A DNA stretch of 33,213 bases. Source: Patescibacteria group bacterium (GTDB lineage Bacteria; Patescibacteriota; Patescibacteriia; UBA1558; GWA2-36-10). Position 1 is the first letter of the stretch; the number at the start of each line of letters is the position of its first letter. The notes under the pieces were generated by a model that had not been told where the DNA came from, did no database searches, and worked only from the letters and a program-made list of their open reading frames with translations. Made by a program: the position numbers and the translations under genes. The stretch spans positions 1-33,213 of the forward strand of contig JAQUKX010000003.1 of NCBI GenBank assembly GCA_028718865.1, in the 5' to 3' direction. This document shows positions 17,439-28,853 of this stretch, piece after piece.

Positions 17439-19667
17439 TCAAAGATTCTTATCTTTGTCTTGATCCCGGTCTTCAATCTCGTCGCTTAGCTCCTCTTGAT
17501 CTTCTGTTTCTTCTTCATCCAAATCACTAGAGAAATTTTCTTCCAAATCGTCTTGAGAAATTAAAACTTCGCGCGGCTTGGATCCTTCTGCTGAACTAAC
17601 TACTCCCATTTCTTCTAAGATATCCAACAACCTGGCGGCACGAGCATAACCGACCCGCAATCTTCTCTGCAAAAGCGTAGCCGAAGCTTTGCCGGCCTTG
17701 AGAACTATTTCCTTGGCTTCTTCAGCCAAACTATCCTCATAATCTTCGCCGCTGGAAAATCCCGCTACTGGTCCACCGGTTTTCTCCACCACTGTATCAT
17801 TGTATTCCGGTTCGGCTTTGGCTTTGACAAAGTCAACTACCGCCGCTATCTCTTCATCCGTCACATAAGCTCCTTGAATACGCACCGGCTTGGACTCTTC
17901 GGCAGTCATAAAAAGCATATCGCCCTTGCCTAGCAGCTTTTCTGCCCCCGAAGTATCAATAATAGTGCGGGAATCCATAGAAGAAGCCACGGCAAAAGCA
18001 ATCCGGCTGGTAATATTGGCTTTGATGAGACCAGTAATGACATTGACTGAAGGACGCTGAGTAGCCAAGACTAAATGAATGCCCACGGCTCTGGCCATCT
18101 GCGCCAGAGAAACTATTGCCGCCTCTACTTCCTTGGCGGCCAAAGACATCAAAGCCGCAAACTCATCAACAATCACTACAATATAAGGCAGGCGATTGAC
18201 TATCACTGCCTTGTTGTAACTATCTATGTTTCTCTTGCCGGCAGCTTGTAATAATTTATAACGCTCGTGCATTTCTTTGACCACCCAGCGCAAAGCATTG
18301 ATGGTTTTGTCAGTTTCGTTTATTACCGGGGTAAGTAAATAAGGAATGTGATTGTAGGCTGAGAGCTCTACTCGCTTGGGGTCTATCAAGATAAACTTGA
18401 GCTCGTCTGGAGAATTCTGATACATCAAACTCAAAATAATATTATTGACACAGACTGACTTGCCTGATCCAGTAGCGCCGGCTATCAGTAAATGGGGCAT
18501 GGACGGCAAATCAGCAAAAATAGAACGACCGGCCACATTTTTACCCAAAGCCAAAGCCAAATTGCTTTTTCTTTTTTTATAACTCTGGCTTTCTAAAACA
18601 TCGCGCAGCTTTACTACTGATACAGTCTGATTGGGCACTTCTATGCCTACCAAGGATCGGCCCGGTATAGGTGCTTCCATGCGCAAAGGATGGGCGGCCA
18701 AAGACAGAGCCAAATCATTTTGCAAAGTAAGCATTTGCGACAAGCGCACGCCTTCGGCCGGCCGCAAAGTATACTGGGTGACAGTCGGACCGACATTGAC
18801 ATCAGCCATAGCCACTTCAATGCCAAAATTTTCAAAAGTCTTCTGAATTTTTTGCATATTGGCATTGATATCTCCCGAATCAGGCTGAGTGTTGGCTTTT
18901 TGCAATAAATCCAAAGGTATGCTTATTTTGCCAAAAGATTTCTTTTTTGGTTTTTGTTCAATTGGCTCATCGTTAACCATTTCTTCTTCAGTTGGTTGAT
19001 CAGCCGGCATTGACTCCTCTTCTTCAATGTCAGAAAACTCTTCATCTGGTTCAAAGTCTGTCTCTTCCTCTTCTTCCTCCTCCGACTGCTCATCGCTAAG
19101 AGGCAAAAATTTTTCTTTGATAATGCCCAAAGCCTTGGCTCTATCTAGCAAATCCCTAAAAGAAGTATTAAAAGCCAAAAACAAACCAATAAAAAGAAAG
19201 GCTACTAGAAAAATCAAACCGCCCCAGAATCCCAAAGCTTTTTCTATCAGAGTGCCGACCAAATAGCCCAGAGCGCCGCCGCCTTTGCCAGCTTGGCTGA
19301 TTTCCTCCAAGCTAAATTCTAAAACAAAAAAATGCAAAATGCCGGTCAGAGAAATTATAATTAAAAAAAGACCCAAATAACTGTGCCACTTTACCTGGCT
19401 GCGACCGCTTTTGATCAAAATATAACCCAAGAGTAAAAGAATGAAGATAAACAGCCAGTCTGCCCAGCCCAAAGCATAAGACAAGGCGCTGTTTAAAATC
19501 CGGCCGATGATGCCGGCCAAATCAAAAATGGACAAAATGCCTATCAGCGCCACCAAAAAAACCAACACAGTAAAAATGCCTTTTTTGGTTTCTGGGCTAA
19601 TATTTAAGCCTTCTGGCTCTTCCTGAACCTGGCGACGAGTGTATTTTCTTTTTCTTTTTCCAAACAT
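17439..19667 (-). CDS. ftsK: DNA translocase FtsK/SpoIIIE
   Basis: N-terminal TM segments; HLLIAGATGSGKSVCVNNIILSLMY; winged-helix gamma domain LLQRRLRVGYARAARLLDILEEMGVV. Confidence 0.95.
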   Translation of the reverse strand: MFGKRKRKYTRRQVQEEPEGLNISPETKKGIFTVLVFLVALIGILSIFDLAGIIGRILNSALSYALGWADWLFIFILLLLGYILIKSGRSQVKWHSYLGLFLIIISLTGILHFFVLEFSLEEISQAGKGGGALGYLVGTLIEKALGFWGGLIFLVAFLFIGLFLAFNTSFRDLLDRAKALGIIKEKFLPLSDEQSEEEEEEETDFEPDEEFSDIEEEESMPADQPTEEEMVNDEPIEQKPKKKSFGKISIPLDLLQKANTQPDSGDINANMQKIQKTFENFGIEVAMADVNVGPTVTQYTLRPAEGVRLSQMLTLQNDLALSLAAHPLRMEAPIPGRSLVGIEVPNQTVSVVKLRDVLESQSYKKRKSNLALALGKNVAGRSIFADLPSMPHLLIAGATGSGKSVCVNNIILSLMYQNSPDELKFILIDPKRVELSAYNHIPYLLTPVINETDKTINALRWVVKEMHERYKLLQAAGKRNIDSYNKAVIVNRLPYIVVIVDEFAALMSLAAKEVEAAIVSLAQMARAVGIHLVLATQRPSVNVITGLIKANITSRIAFAVASSMDSRTIIDTSGAEKLLGKGDMLFMTAEESKPVRIQGAYVTDEEIAAVVDFVKAKAEPEYNDTVVEKTGGPVAGFSSGEDYEDSLAEEAKEIVLKAGKASATLLQRRLRVGYARAARLLDILEEMGVVSSAEGSKPREVLISQDDLEENFSSDLDEEETEDQEELSDEIEDRDQDKDKNL

Positions 19668-19745
19668 AAAAATTAAAGCTGACTAGCAAATGAATAGCTT
19701 TATTTTAGCACATAAAACAATAAAAATAAATGAGGTTTTGACCAC

Positions 19746-19778
19746 CAAAAAGCCTCTGGCTAAACAAGAGCCAGAGGC
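19746..19778 (-). terminator. Rho-independent terminator of the rpoBC operon
   Basis: Minus strand GCCTCTGGCT-CTTGTTT-AGCCAGAGGC followed by TTTTTGG. Confidence 0.9.
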
Positions 19779-19802
19779 CGGTTAAGAAGCATTTAATAAA
19801 GA

Positions 19803-22800
19803 TTATTTCCCCTCAAAAGCAGTGCCAGCCGGAATTTTGCGGCCGATAATGACATTTTCTTTTAACCCCCGCAAATGATCCACTCGACCAGAGATAGCTG
19901 CGTCTATCAATACTCGGGCGGTTTCCTGAAAAGATGCTGCTGATAAAAAGGAATCGGAGGTCAAAGCTGCTTTGGTAATGCCCAAGAGCAATGTTTCGCC
20001 TTTGGCTGGTTCTCCTTTGTTGGCATTATTGGCCTCCTGCAACTGCGTGCTGGTGATAATTTCTCCCGGCAAAAGATCAGTATCACCAACAGCGGTAATC
20101 AAAACTCGCGAAAACATCTGCCTGACTATCAATTCTACGTGCTTATCATTCAAGTTCTGACCCTGAGAAGAATAAATATGTTTGATCTCTCTGATAATAT
20201 AGCGCTGTACTTCCAGCTTTCCTTGTAGCTCATAGAGCTCTTGCAAGTCTATACTGCCCTCAGTGAGCTGCTGGCCTTCGGTCACCAGCTCTTTATCCTT
20301 GACCCAGAGAGTATAGCCAGCTGGCACTATTACTTCGTGCCAATCGTTTTCCCGGCTGGCTACTTGTAAGCTCTTGCCTTTAATGCTGACCAAGCCATTA
20401 AGAGTTGCTTTGGTTTTATTTTTGCCCAAAGAAAAAAGCAAATCACCAGCGGCCACTTCCTGACCATCTTTGACTTTTACTTCAGTCTTATCTTTTATTT
20501 CATACTCTTCCAAGCGAGTCTGATTAGGCATTATTTTGATAATACGCTGCTCTTTGCTCACCAGTTTTTGATCGTCATTGATGCTGACCACACCAGCCAG
20601 GGGTGCCAAAATAGCTTTTTTCTTAGGCAAACGGGCTTCGAAAAGCTCTTCTACCCTAGGCAAGCCTTGGGTAATATCGCCTTCGGCTACGCCGCCAGTA
20701 TGAAAAGTTCTCATGGTCAACTGAGTACCTGGTTCACCGATGCTTTGCGCTGCCACAATACCAACAGCCGTGCCCAATTTGACCGGCTGGTTAAAGCCCA
20801 AATTATAACCATAACATTCTTGGCAAACGCCGCGGATAGCTTTACAAGTCAAAAGTGATCTTACTTTTATTTCTTGTGGATCAAGATCGGCTATTTTTTC
20901 CGAAAGCTCCTTGCTTATTAAGCTGCCCTTTTTAATTACTACCTTGCCTTTTCCGTCTTTTAGATCCTGCGCCAAAACCCGGCCAATAGATCTCTCGGCC
21001 AAAGGCTCATTAATGACTGAACTTTCTTCTCGACTGATAATCAAGCCTTCGCTGTCTTTGCAATTTTTTTCCAAAATCACCATGTCTTGAGAAACATCCA
21101 CCAAACGCCTGGTCAAATAACCAGCATTGGCCGTACGCAAAGCCGTGTCTGACAATCCTTTTCTAGTGCCGTGAGTGGAAAAGAAATATTCCAAAACATC
21201 TAAACCCTCTTGAAAGTTGGCTTTGACCGGCAATTCAATAATTTCACCGGCCGGATTGATAACCAATCCTTTGATGCCCATGATCTGAATCATTTGCGAC
21301 CAAGAGCCGCGAGCGCCTGATTCAATAATACTGGCCACCGAACTTTTGGGATCAAAAACCTTTTTACTTTCTTCATAAATTCGGCTCTTGATTTTTTCCC
21401 AAACCTCAATCACCTTGATATATCTCTCGTTGTTGGTCAGCAAGCCGTTATTATACTGCTCACGGATTTCCGCCACTTGCTTTTCACCTTCTTTGATAAG
21501 CTGATTCTTGACCAATAGTTTGGGCACATCGTCCATTCCCCAAGACATACCCGAAAGACTGATGTATTTGAAAGCCACGTCTTTGATATCGTCAAGCAAA
21601 GCAACTGTTTCTTCGTGTGAACAAATACGAAAAGCTTCGGCTACGATATTTTTAAGACCTTTTTTATCCAAAGTGCGATTAACAAACTCAATTTTATCCG
21701 GCAAAATACGATTGAAAATTATTCGACCGGCTGAAGTTTCAATTATTTTATCATCGGCTTTTTTTACCCGTACTTTGATCAAGTCCTGGAGGCTTATTTT
21801 GCCCAAGATAAAAGCTTTTTCCGCTTCATCTTCATCACCAAAAATCTTTTTGGCCTCGGCCTGAGGATTGACATAGGTCAAATAGTAACCACCCCAGACT
21901 ATGTCCTGGTTGGGAATAGCCACTGGATCACCAGTAGCTGGCTTGAGCAAGTTATTGGCGGAAAGCATGGTATTGGCCGCTTCCAGCTTGGCTTCTTCGG
22001 TCAAGGGGACGTGCACAGCCATTTGGTCACCGTCAAAGTCAGCGTTGAAGGCTGAGCAAACCAAAGGATGAAGCTGAATAGCCTTACCTTCAATCAAAAC
22101 CGGCTGAAAAGCCTGAATGCCCAAACGGTGCAAAGTAGGAGCGCGGTTTAACAAGACATGTGTGCCTTTGATTACATCTTCCAAAATCGCCCAGACTTCG
22201 GCTGAACCATTGTCTATATAACGGTTAGCACTTCTGACATTGTGTACCAACTCAGCTTTGATCAAGCGAGAAATCACAAAAGGCCGAAAGAGCTCCAGAG
22301 CCATAGTCTTGGGCAAGCCGCATTGGTGAAGCTTGAGATGAGGGCCAACCACAATCACCGAACGACCGGAATAATCCACTCGCTTACCCAAAAGGTTCTG
22401 ACGGAAACGGCCTTGTTTGCCCTTGAGCATGTCGGCAATAGACTTGAGAGTTCTTTTTTGGCCAGTGGAAGCAGTCACGGTTTTACCATGACGGGCATTA
22501 TTGTCTATCAAGGCATCAACCGCTTCTTGCAACATTCTTTTTTCATTGCGCTGAATTACTTCCGGAGCATTAAGCTCTTTTAGTCTTTTGAGACGATTAT
22601 TTCTATTGATAACACGGCGATAAAGATCATTGAGATCAGAAGAAGCAAAGCGACCGCCGTCTAGCTGGACCATAGGACGCAAATCCGGCGGAATAACCGG
22701 TATGCTTTTCATGATCATCCACTGCGGGCTGATCTTATTGATAATCAAGCTCTTAATCAGACGAGCTCGACGGATGATTTTTTTCTGCTTGGAAATAATA

Positions 22801-23651
22801 GCAGTCTCTGTTTCGTTTTCCAGTTTTTCCAAAAGCTTCTTCAAATCTATTTTTTTCAAAAGCTCATAAACTGCTTCGGCTCCGATACTGGCTTCAAAAA
22901 CATGGCCGTAGCGAAGAGCTAATTCTTGATACTTGGTCTCAGAAATAATCTGCATCTCCTTGATTTCTTTGAGTTCTTTGAGGGCTGTGTCAGCAGCTTC
23001 TTCCAAAGTTTTTATTTTGTCGATTTTGGCTACATTCAAACTGGCGATTTCCTGCTCTATTTGCTTCTGCGCCTTTTCCTTAGCTTGGCCATCGGCCAGA
23101 AGTTTATTTTTACGATTGTTGATTTCCTGCTGACGCTGATTGAATTCATTGTCTATCTGCTTGCGCTTGGATTTCAATTCGCTGTTTATCTGCTCAATGG
23201 TTTCTTTGCGGGCAGCCTCATCCACCTGAGTGATGATAAAACTGGCAAAATAAATTACTTTTTCCAAAGCCTGAACACTCAAATCTAAAACCAAGCCTAT
23301 CTTGGAAGGAATGCCGCGCAAAAACCAAATATGAGAAACCGGCGCCGCCAAATCAATGTGCCCCATCCGCTCGCGGCGAACAATTGCTCGGGTAACTTCC
23401 ACGCCGCACTTATCGCAAACTATGCCCTTGTATCTTATTCTTTTATACTTGCCGCAATAACACTCCCAATCCTTGGTCGGGCCAAAAATCTTTTCGCAAA
23501 ACAAGCCATCTTTTTCCGGTTTTTGAGTACGATAATTGATAGTCTCCGGCTTGAGCACTTCGCCGTGTGACCACTGATGGATGTCCTCAGGAGAAGCCAG
23601 CTTGAGCTTAATAGCGTCAAACTCCAAAACAGTGTTTTTATCCTGACTCAT
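19803..23651 (-). CDS. rpoC: DNA-directed RNA polymerase subunit beta'
   Basis: [38 protein letters not shown] zinc site; [18 protein letters not shown]. Start could be 23684 or 23651 (MSQDK). Confidence 0.97.
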   Translation of the reverse strand: MSQDKNTVLEFDAIKLKLASPEDIHQWSHGEVLKPETINYRTQKPEKDGLFCEKIFGPTKDWECYCGKYKRIRYKGIVCDKCGVEVTRAIVRRERMGHIDLAAPVSHIWFLRGIPSKIGLVLDLSVQALEKVIYFASFIITQVDEAARKETIEQINSELKSKRKQIDNEFNQRQQEINNRKNKLLADGQAKEKAQKQIEQEIASLNVAKIDKIKTLEEAADTALKELKEIKEMQIISETKYQELALRYGHVFEASIGAEAVYELLKKIDLKKLLEKLENETETAIISKQKKIIRRARLIKSLIINKISPQWMIMKSIPVIPPDLRPMVQLDGGRFASSDLNDLYRRVINRNNRLKRLKELNAPEVIQRNEKRMLQEAVDALIDNNARHGKTVTASTGQKRTLKSIADMLKGKQGRFRQNLLGKRVDYSGRSVIVVGPHLKLHQCGLPKTMALELFRPFVISRLIKAELVHNVRSANRYIDNGSAEVWAILEDVIKGTHVLLNRAPTLHRLGIQAFQPVLIEGKAIQLHPLVCSAFNADFDGDQMAVHVPLTEEAKLEAANTMLSANNLLKPATGDPVAIPNQDIVWGGYYLTYVNPQAEAKKIFGDEDEAEKAFILGKISLQDLIKVRVKKADDKIIETSAGRIIFNRILPDKIEFVNRTLDKKGLKNIVAEAFRICSHEETVALLDDIKDVAFKYISLSGMSWGMDDVPKLLVKNQLIKEGEKQVAEIREQYNNGLLTNNERYIKVIEVWEKIKSRIYEESKKVFDPKSSVASIIESGARGSWSQMIQIMGIKGLVINPAGEIIELPVKANFQEGLDVLEYFFSTHGTRKGLSDTALRTANAGYLTRRLVDVSQDMVILEKNCKDSEGLIISREESSVINEPLAERSIGRVLAQDLKDGKGKVVIKKGSLISKELSEKIADLDPQEIKVRSLLTCKAIRGVCQECYGYNLGFNQPVKLGTAVGIVAAQSIGEPGTQLTMRTFHTGGVAEGDITQGLPRVEELFEARLPKKKAILAPLAGVVSINDDQKLVSKEQRIIKIMPNQTRLEEYEIKDKTEVKVKDGQEVAAGDLLFSLGKNKTKATLNGLVSIKGKSLQVASRENDWHEVIVPAGYTLWVKDKELVTEGQQLTEGSIDLQELYELQGKLEVQRYIIREIKHIYSSQGQNLNDKHVELIVRQMFSRVLITAVGDTDLLPGEIITSTQLQEANNANKGEPAKGETLLLGITKAALTSDSFLSAASFQETARVLIDAAISGRVDHLRGLKENVIIGRKIPAGTAFEGK

Positions 23652-23721
23652 AAAAGTTGTTTTTGTTGAGGAGGGGGTAGGCATATTGTTTTAAATTAAA
23701 ATTTTATAGACCAAAAAATTT

Positions 23722-26700
23722 TTATTCTTCGTTTTGACTCTCAGTCAGCTTGCTTTCTTCAACCACAACCGGCGCCTCTTGAGCCAAAAGCTCTTCGGTT
23801 TCTTTGCTGACGGTTTCAATTTTTCTTTCTCGCTGGCCGATAAGCTCAACTTCTAAACCCAGTCCTTTGAGCTCTCTGACCAAAACATTGAAAGACTCAG
23901 GGACATTGAGACGATTGATTTCTTCTCCTTTGATAATCGCTTCATAAGCCTTAGAGCGACCAGGAACATCATCTGATTTGATAGTGAGCATTTCCTGCAA
24001 AGTGCTGGCTGCGCCATAAGCTTCCAAAGCCCAGACTTCCATTTCTCCAAATCTCTGGCCACCGAATTGCGCTTTACCGCCCAAAGGCTGCTGAGTAACC
24101 AAAGAATAAGGGCCAATGGAACGCTGGTGGATCTTGTCCTCTACTAAGTGATTGAGCTTGAGCATGTAAGCCACGCCCACAGTTGTCTTGCTGCCAAAAG
24201 GCTGGCCGGTACGACCATCATAAAGTTGTAATTTGCCATCAGTCGGCCAACCCGCCTTGGCCAGCTCCTGACGGATAGTTTCTTCATCCACGCCGTTTAA
24301 AGCCGGACTAGCCACCTTATAACCCAAAGTCTTAGCCGCCAAGCCCAAATGAGTTTCCAAAAGCTGCCCCAAGTTCATACGGGAAATAACACCCAAGGGA
24401 TTTAAAATAATATCCACTGGCGTACCATCTTCTAAAAACGGCATATCTGAAGCCGGCACAACTCTGGAAATTACTCCTTTGTTGCCATGACGGCCAGCCA
24501 TTTTATCGCCTACTTGGATTTTGCGTAGCTGCGCTACTGTTATTTGAATGGTTTTGATTACTCCGGCGGGCAATTTGTCGCCTTTGTCGCGGGAAAAAAT
24601 CTTGACGCCTATTACTTTTCCTCTTTCGCCGTGACGCAAGTAAAGAGAAGTGTCTCGAACATCTTTGGCTTTTTCACCAAAAATCGCCCTAAGCAGTTTT
24701 TCTTCGGCTGACAATTCAGTTTCTCCCTTGGGCGTAATTTTACCGACCAAGATATCACCGGAAGAAACATTGGCGCCAATACGCACTATGCCTTCACGAT
24801 CCAAATCTTTGAGTTTTTCTTCACTGACATTGGGAATATCGCGAGTGATTATTTCCGGACCCAACTTGGTATCTCGGACATCAATGGAATAATCCTCAAT
24901 ACTGACTGAAGTGTAATAATCATCCTGCACTACTCTTTCCGAAATAAGTATAGCGTCTTCATAATTGCCTCCGTCCCAAGTCATATAAGCCACCAACATG
25001 TTTTGTCCCAAGGCCAATTCACCTTGATCAGTGGCGGCACCATCAGCAATTACTTCCCCTTTTTTGATTTTTTGACCTTTGTCTACTATCGGATGCTGAT
25101 TCATACTAGTGGAAGTATTGGAACGGGAAAATTTGTTGAGATTATAAATATTGGTTTCGCCTTTTTTATTGCTGATTTCAATACGGCGACTATCTACATA
25201 GCTTATTTCTCCTTCTTCTTTGGCAGTCACCACTTGGCCAGAATCAATGGCCGCCTTAGCTTCTACGCCTGTGCCAATAATAGGCGCTTGCGGCTTGATA
25301 ACCGAAACTGCCTGCCTTTGCATGTTGGTGCCCATCAAGGCGCGAACCGCGTCATCATGCTCCAAAAAGGGAATCAATGAAGTGGCAATGGAAATAATCT
25401 GATTGGGCGCCACGTCCAGTAAGTCTATTTTTTCCACTTCTTCAAAAGTCGGGTTGCCCTTGACTCTGATTTCGGCAAAATCATTGACAAAATAACCGTT
25501 CTCGTCAATCGGCGTGGTGCAAGCGGCTGTATTATATTTTTCCTCTTCAAAAGCGTCAAAATAAACTATCTCCTCTGTCACCAAAGGCTTGATGGCGATA
25601 GTTTCCAATTCTTTATACTTGGCCAACTCTTTGGCCAAGCTGGCGGAAATAGTCTGCCCCTTGGCCACCAAAATCTTTTTGCCATCAGGCGTCAATATAT
25701 CCTGACGGGCAATTTTACCGGTACTTATTTTGGGATCATTTTCTATATCATGCAAAACTTTTCTAAAAGGAGTTTCAATAAAGCCAAAATCATTTACTTT
25801 GGCATAAGAAGCCAAGTGCCCGACCAGTCCGATGTTGGGACCTTCGGGAGTGGCAATAGGACAAATCCGGCCATAGTGAGTGCGATGCACATCTCTGACT
25901 TCAAAGCCAGCTCTTTCTCGAGACAAACCGCCCGGACCCATGGCTGATAAACGGCGCTTGTGTTCCAGCTCGGCCAAAGGATTGACCTGATCCATGAACT
26001 GAGAAAGCTGGGAGCTCATAAAAAATTCTTTGACCACGCCGATAACCGGTCGAGCATTGATAAGCTGATTAGGAGTAAGAGAGTTGATATCCAGCGTACT
26101 CATCCTATCTTTGACAATTCGCTCCATTCTGGCCAGACCGATGCGAAAGCGGTTTTGGATAAGCTCGCCGACTGCTCTTACCCGGCGATTGCCCAAATGA
26201 TCAATATCATCAGCGTCTTCCTGGCTGAGATTCAAACGAATAATTTCTTTGATGACCAAAACCAAGTCTTCCGGCCTCAATATCCTGGTTTCTTTATTGT
26301 TGGCAATGTCCAGAGAAAAACGGGAATTTATTTTGTAGCGTCCCACTCGGCCAAAATCATAACGATCAAAATCAAAAAACATAGAGTGGATAAGACTCCT
26401 GGCGTTATCGGTAGTAGCTAGATCACCCGGACGAATGCGGCGATAAACTTCCCTCAATCCGTCAGCCTCGTTTTTAGAAATATCTTTTTCAATCGTGGCT
26501 TTTATAAACTTCACTTCCGGATGAGTATCAACATCTTTAAATAACTCAATTATTTGTTCGTCGCTGAAATAACCAAAAGCCCTAAGCAGCGCCGATACTG
26601 GCACTTTGCGCTTGCGATCTATCTTGACATAAATGACATTGTTGACGTCAGTCTCCACTTCCAGCCAAGCACCACGATTGGGAATTATTTTGGCGCCATA

Positions 26701-27159
26701 ATATTTTCTGCCCCGCGCCAAAGTAGAAGTAAAGAATACTCCGGCGCTTCTAATCAACTGGGAAACAACTACTCTTTCTACTCCGTTGATGATAAAAGTT
26801 CCTCTCTCGGTCATCAAAGGAAAGTCGCCCAGATATATTTCCTGTTCTTTGACTTCATTGTTGCGCTTGTTGACCAAGCGGACATTGACTTTGAGCGGCG
26901 CCTCAAAGCTAATATTTTTGTTCTTGGCGCTTACCTCATCAAACTTGGGCTCGTCCAAATAGTAATCCAAAAAATATAGCTCCAAATCACGACCAATAAA
27001 ATCCCTGATAGGAGAGACTTCTTCAAAAAGCTCTTTTAAGCCTTCATCAAAAAACCATTGATAAGACTTTTTTTGAACTTCCACCAAATCACTCAAAGGG
27101 ATAGACTCCCGCAATTGACTAAAATACTTGCGAGAAGAAGAAATTTTTTGCTGGGGCAT
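23722..27159 (-). CDS. rpoB: DNA-directed RNA polymerase subunit beta
   Basis: [81 protein letters not shown]. Confidence 0.97.
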   Translation of the reverse strand: MPQQKISSSRKYFSQLRESIPLSDLVEVQKKSYQWFFDEGLKELFEEVSPIRDFIGRDLELYFLDYYLDEPKFDEVSAKNKNISFEAPLKVNVRLVNKRNNEVKEQEIYLGDFPLMTERGTFIINGVERVVVSQLIRSAGVFFTSTLARGRKYYGAKIIPNRGAWLEVETDVNNVIYVKIDRKRKVPVSALLRAFGYFSDEQIIELFKDVDTHPEVKFIKATIEKDISKNEADGLREVYRRIRPGDLATTDNARSLIHSMFFDFDRYDFGRVGRYKINSRFSLDIANNKETRILRPEDLVLVIKEIIRLNLSQEDADDIDHLGNRRVRAVGELIQNRFRIGLARMERIVKDRMSTLDINSLTPNQLINARPVIGVVKEFFMSSQLSQFMDQVNPLAELEHKRRLSAMGPGGLSRERAGFEVRDVHRTHYGRICPIATPEGPNIGLVGHLASYAKVNDFGFIETPFRKVLHDIENDPKISTGKIARQDILTPDGKKILVAKGQTISASLAKELAKYKELETIAIKPLVTEEIVYFDAFEEEKYNTAACTTPIDENGYFVNDFAEIRVKGNPTFEEVEKIDLLDVAPNQIISIATSLIPFLEHDDAVRALMGTNMQRQAVSVIKPQAPIIGTGVEAKAAIDSGQVVTAKEEGEISYVDSRRIEISNKKGETNIYNLNKFSRSNTSTSMNQHPIVDKGQKIKKGEVIADGAATDQGELALGQNMLVAYMTWDGGNYEDAILISERVVQDDYYTSVSIEDYSIDVRDTKLGPEIITRDIPNVSEEKLKDLDREGIVRIGANVSSGDILVGKITPKGETELSAEEKLLRAIFGEKAKDVRDTSLYLRHGERGKVIGVKIFSRDKGDKLPAGVIKTIQITVAQLRKIQVGDKMAGRHGNKGVISRVVPASDMPFLEDGTPVDIILNPLGVISRMNLGQLLETHLGLAAKTLGYKVASPALNGVDEETIRQELAKAGWPTDGKLQLYDGRTGQPFGSKTTVGVAYMLKLNHLVEDKIHQRSIGPYSLVTQQPLGGKAQFGGQRFGEMEVWALEAYGAASTLQEMLTIKSDDVPGRSKAYEAIIKGEEINRLNVPESFNVLVRELKGLGLEVELIGQRERKIETVSKETEELLAQEAPVVVEESKLTESQNEE

Positions 27160-27222
27160 AAAAATCCTTAACTAATTTTATTAGTTCAAAGTTTTGCTAT
27201 CTTATGAAAAATTTTTTCAGAA

Positions 27223-27258
27223 CAAAAAAATAAACTCACCCTTGTTTTGGGTCAGTTT
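27223..27258 (-). terminator. Candidate attenuator in the rpoB leader
   Basis: Minus strand AAACTGACCC-AAAACAA-GGGTGAGTTT (one mismatch) followed by ATTTTTTTG, between promoter and rpoB ATG. Confidence 0.6.
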
Positions 27259-27311
27259 TTGAATCAGTTTTGAGATGAAAATAGGTCAACGAGAAAAAAT
27301 TGCATAGCACA

Positions 27312-27340
27312 ATGGTATCAATTTCGCGACTCTTTGTCAA
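27312..27340 (-). promoter_or_regulatory. Proximal rpoBC promoter
   Basis: Minus strand TTGACA - 17 nt - TACCAT. Confidence 0.6.
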
Positions 27341-27411
27341 GAACAAAAGCTAAAAAAGAAGAAAAAGTCATTAATTTTATCAAAAAAATTGCTAATTTTA
27401 GACAAAATGTT

Positions 27412-27439
27412 ATTATGTATAAAAACAAAAATTTGTCAA
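27412..27439 (-). promoter_or_regulatory. Distal rpoBC promoter
   Basis: Minus strand TTGACA - 16 nt - CATAAT. Confidence 0.55.
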
Positions 27440-27545
27440 ATAAACCTTAAAGTTGTTGGAATTTTAGAGAAAAATATACACAATTTAGCTTACTTAACTA
27501 CAATTTATCCACAATCATCAATTAATTGGCTTACCCACCATCCAC

Positions 27546-28853
27546 CTATTTTTTATGATTTAGCCTGTTTTTCAAGGCTTGCCTTAGGACTTGCCTATCG
27601 TCCCAAGCTTGTTTTTTGCCTTTGGCCAAGCAAATAAACTGCTCTGATCCTTTGCCGGTAATAAGCACCAAATCGGCTTTTTGAGCCAATTCTATTGCTT
27701 TGGCAATGGCCTGAGTTCGGTCTTCTATTTTAAACAGGGTCTTATTTTCTACTTTGCCAGCTTCTATTGCACCACTAGCCACATTATTTATTATTTCCAG
27801 AGGATCATCATCATAAGGATCTTCATTGGTCACTATCACAATATCCGCTTTTTGGCCGGCCATTTTACCTAGTATGGGCTGGCGAGCCTTGTCACGGCCG
27901 CCGCCGCAAGAACCCAAAATATGAATCAATTTATTTTTTTCTATTTTACCCAAAGCATTATAAAGCTGACTCAAGCCCTCTGGTTCTGGAGCATAATCAA
28001 CCAAAACCTTGAAATCCTGACCCTCGTCTATCCACTCTTGCCGGCCGGGTACGCTTCTCAACTTGCAGTTGGCTAAATCTTTTGGAGAAAAACCCAGTTC
28101 TGCCAAAGCAGCGATTGCTGCCAAGGTATTATAAACATTAAAGCGACCGATAAATCTCGTGTCTATTTTGTGGCCTTTAACTGAATAAGAAACCCCATTG
28201 TTCAAATCAATGTTTTCTGCTCGGTAGTCAGCTTCCTTATCAATAGAGTAAGTAATGAATTTATCAACTTTTATATTTTTCAGACGCTGAGTTTCTTGGT
28301 CGTCATTATTGCTGACAATTATTTTAGGGACTTTTTGTCCAGCTATGGTCTTCTTCTTATTTGCCGCCAAATGTTCAAAAAGTTTTTCCTTGTAGCGGCG
28401 ATAATTTTCAAAACTGCCATGCGCCTCAATATGCTCGGGAGTGAGATTGGTAAAAATAAGCAGATCATAATTGATGCCACTGTGCCTAGACTGCTCTACT
28501 CCTTGGGAAGATGTTTCTATCACGGCGTACTTACAACCAGCCTTTAGCATGCCTGCCAAAAGTTTTTGCGTTTGCAGTCTGCCCAACATGGTCATTTTTT
28601 TGTCGTTGAGCCAAGCAATATTATCAACTTTAAAATTAGCAGTTGAAGCCAAGCCATTTTTTTGGCTCAAACAATCCAAAAACTGCGAAACAAAATTAAC
28701 CGTGGCAGTTTTACCATTGGTACCAGTAACTCCTATGACTATTAACTTATCCGAAGGATGGCGATAAATAAAAGCTGCTAGTTTTGATAAAAAAAGATGA
28801 TAAAACAAAATAGATTTTCTGCCCAATATTTTTTTAAGCCCGCTTTTTATCAT
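27546..28853 (-). CDS. Mur ligase family protein, MurE-like
   Basis: VIGVTGTNGKTATVNFV ATP loop; TNLTPEHIEAHGSFENYRRYKEKLF; VDYAPEPEGLSQLYNAL; TNEDPYDDDPLEIINNV. Confidence 0.85.
   Translation of the reverse strand: MIKSGLKKILGRKSILFYHLFLSKLAAFIYRHPSDKLIVIGVTGTNGKTATVNFVSQFLDCLSQKNGLASTANFKVDNIAWLNDKKMTMLGRLQTQKLLAGMLKAGCKYAVIETSSQGVEQSRHSGINYDLLIFTNLTPEHIEAHGSFENYRRYKEKLFEHLAANKKKTIAGQKVPKIIVSNNDDQETQRLKNIKVDKFITYSIDKEADYRAENIDLNNGVSYSVKGHKIDTRFIGRFNVYNTLAAIAALAELGFSPKDLANCKLRSVPGRQEWIDEGQDFKVLVDYAPEPEGLSQLYNALGKIEKNKLIHILGSCGGGRDKARQPILGKMAGQKADIVIVTNEDPYDDDPLEIINNVASGAIEAGKVENKTLFKIEDRTQAIAKAIELAQKADLVLITGKGSEQFICLAKGKKQAWDDRQVLRQALKNRLNHKK

Noticed and set aside
25960-26421. 153-aa plus-strand ORF antisense to rpoB (similarly 26554-26979, 25003-25380)
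   Set aside because: Lies wholly within conserved rpoB coding sequence on the opposite strand; no SD or promoter, low-complexity shadow translation.
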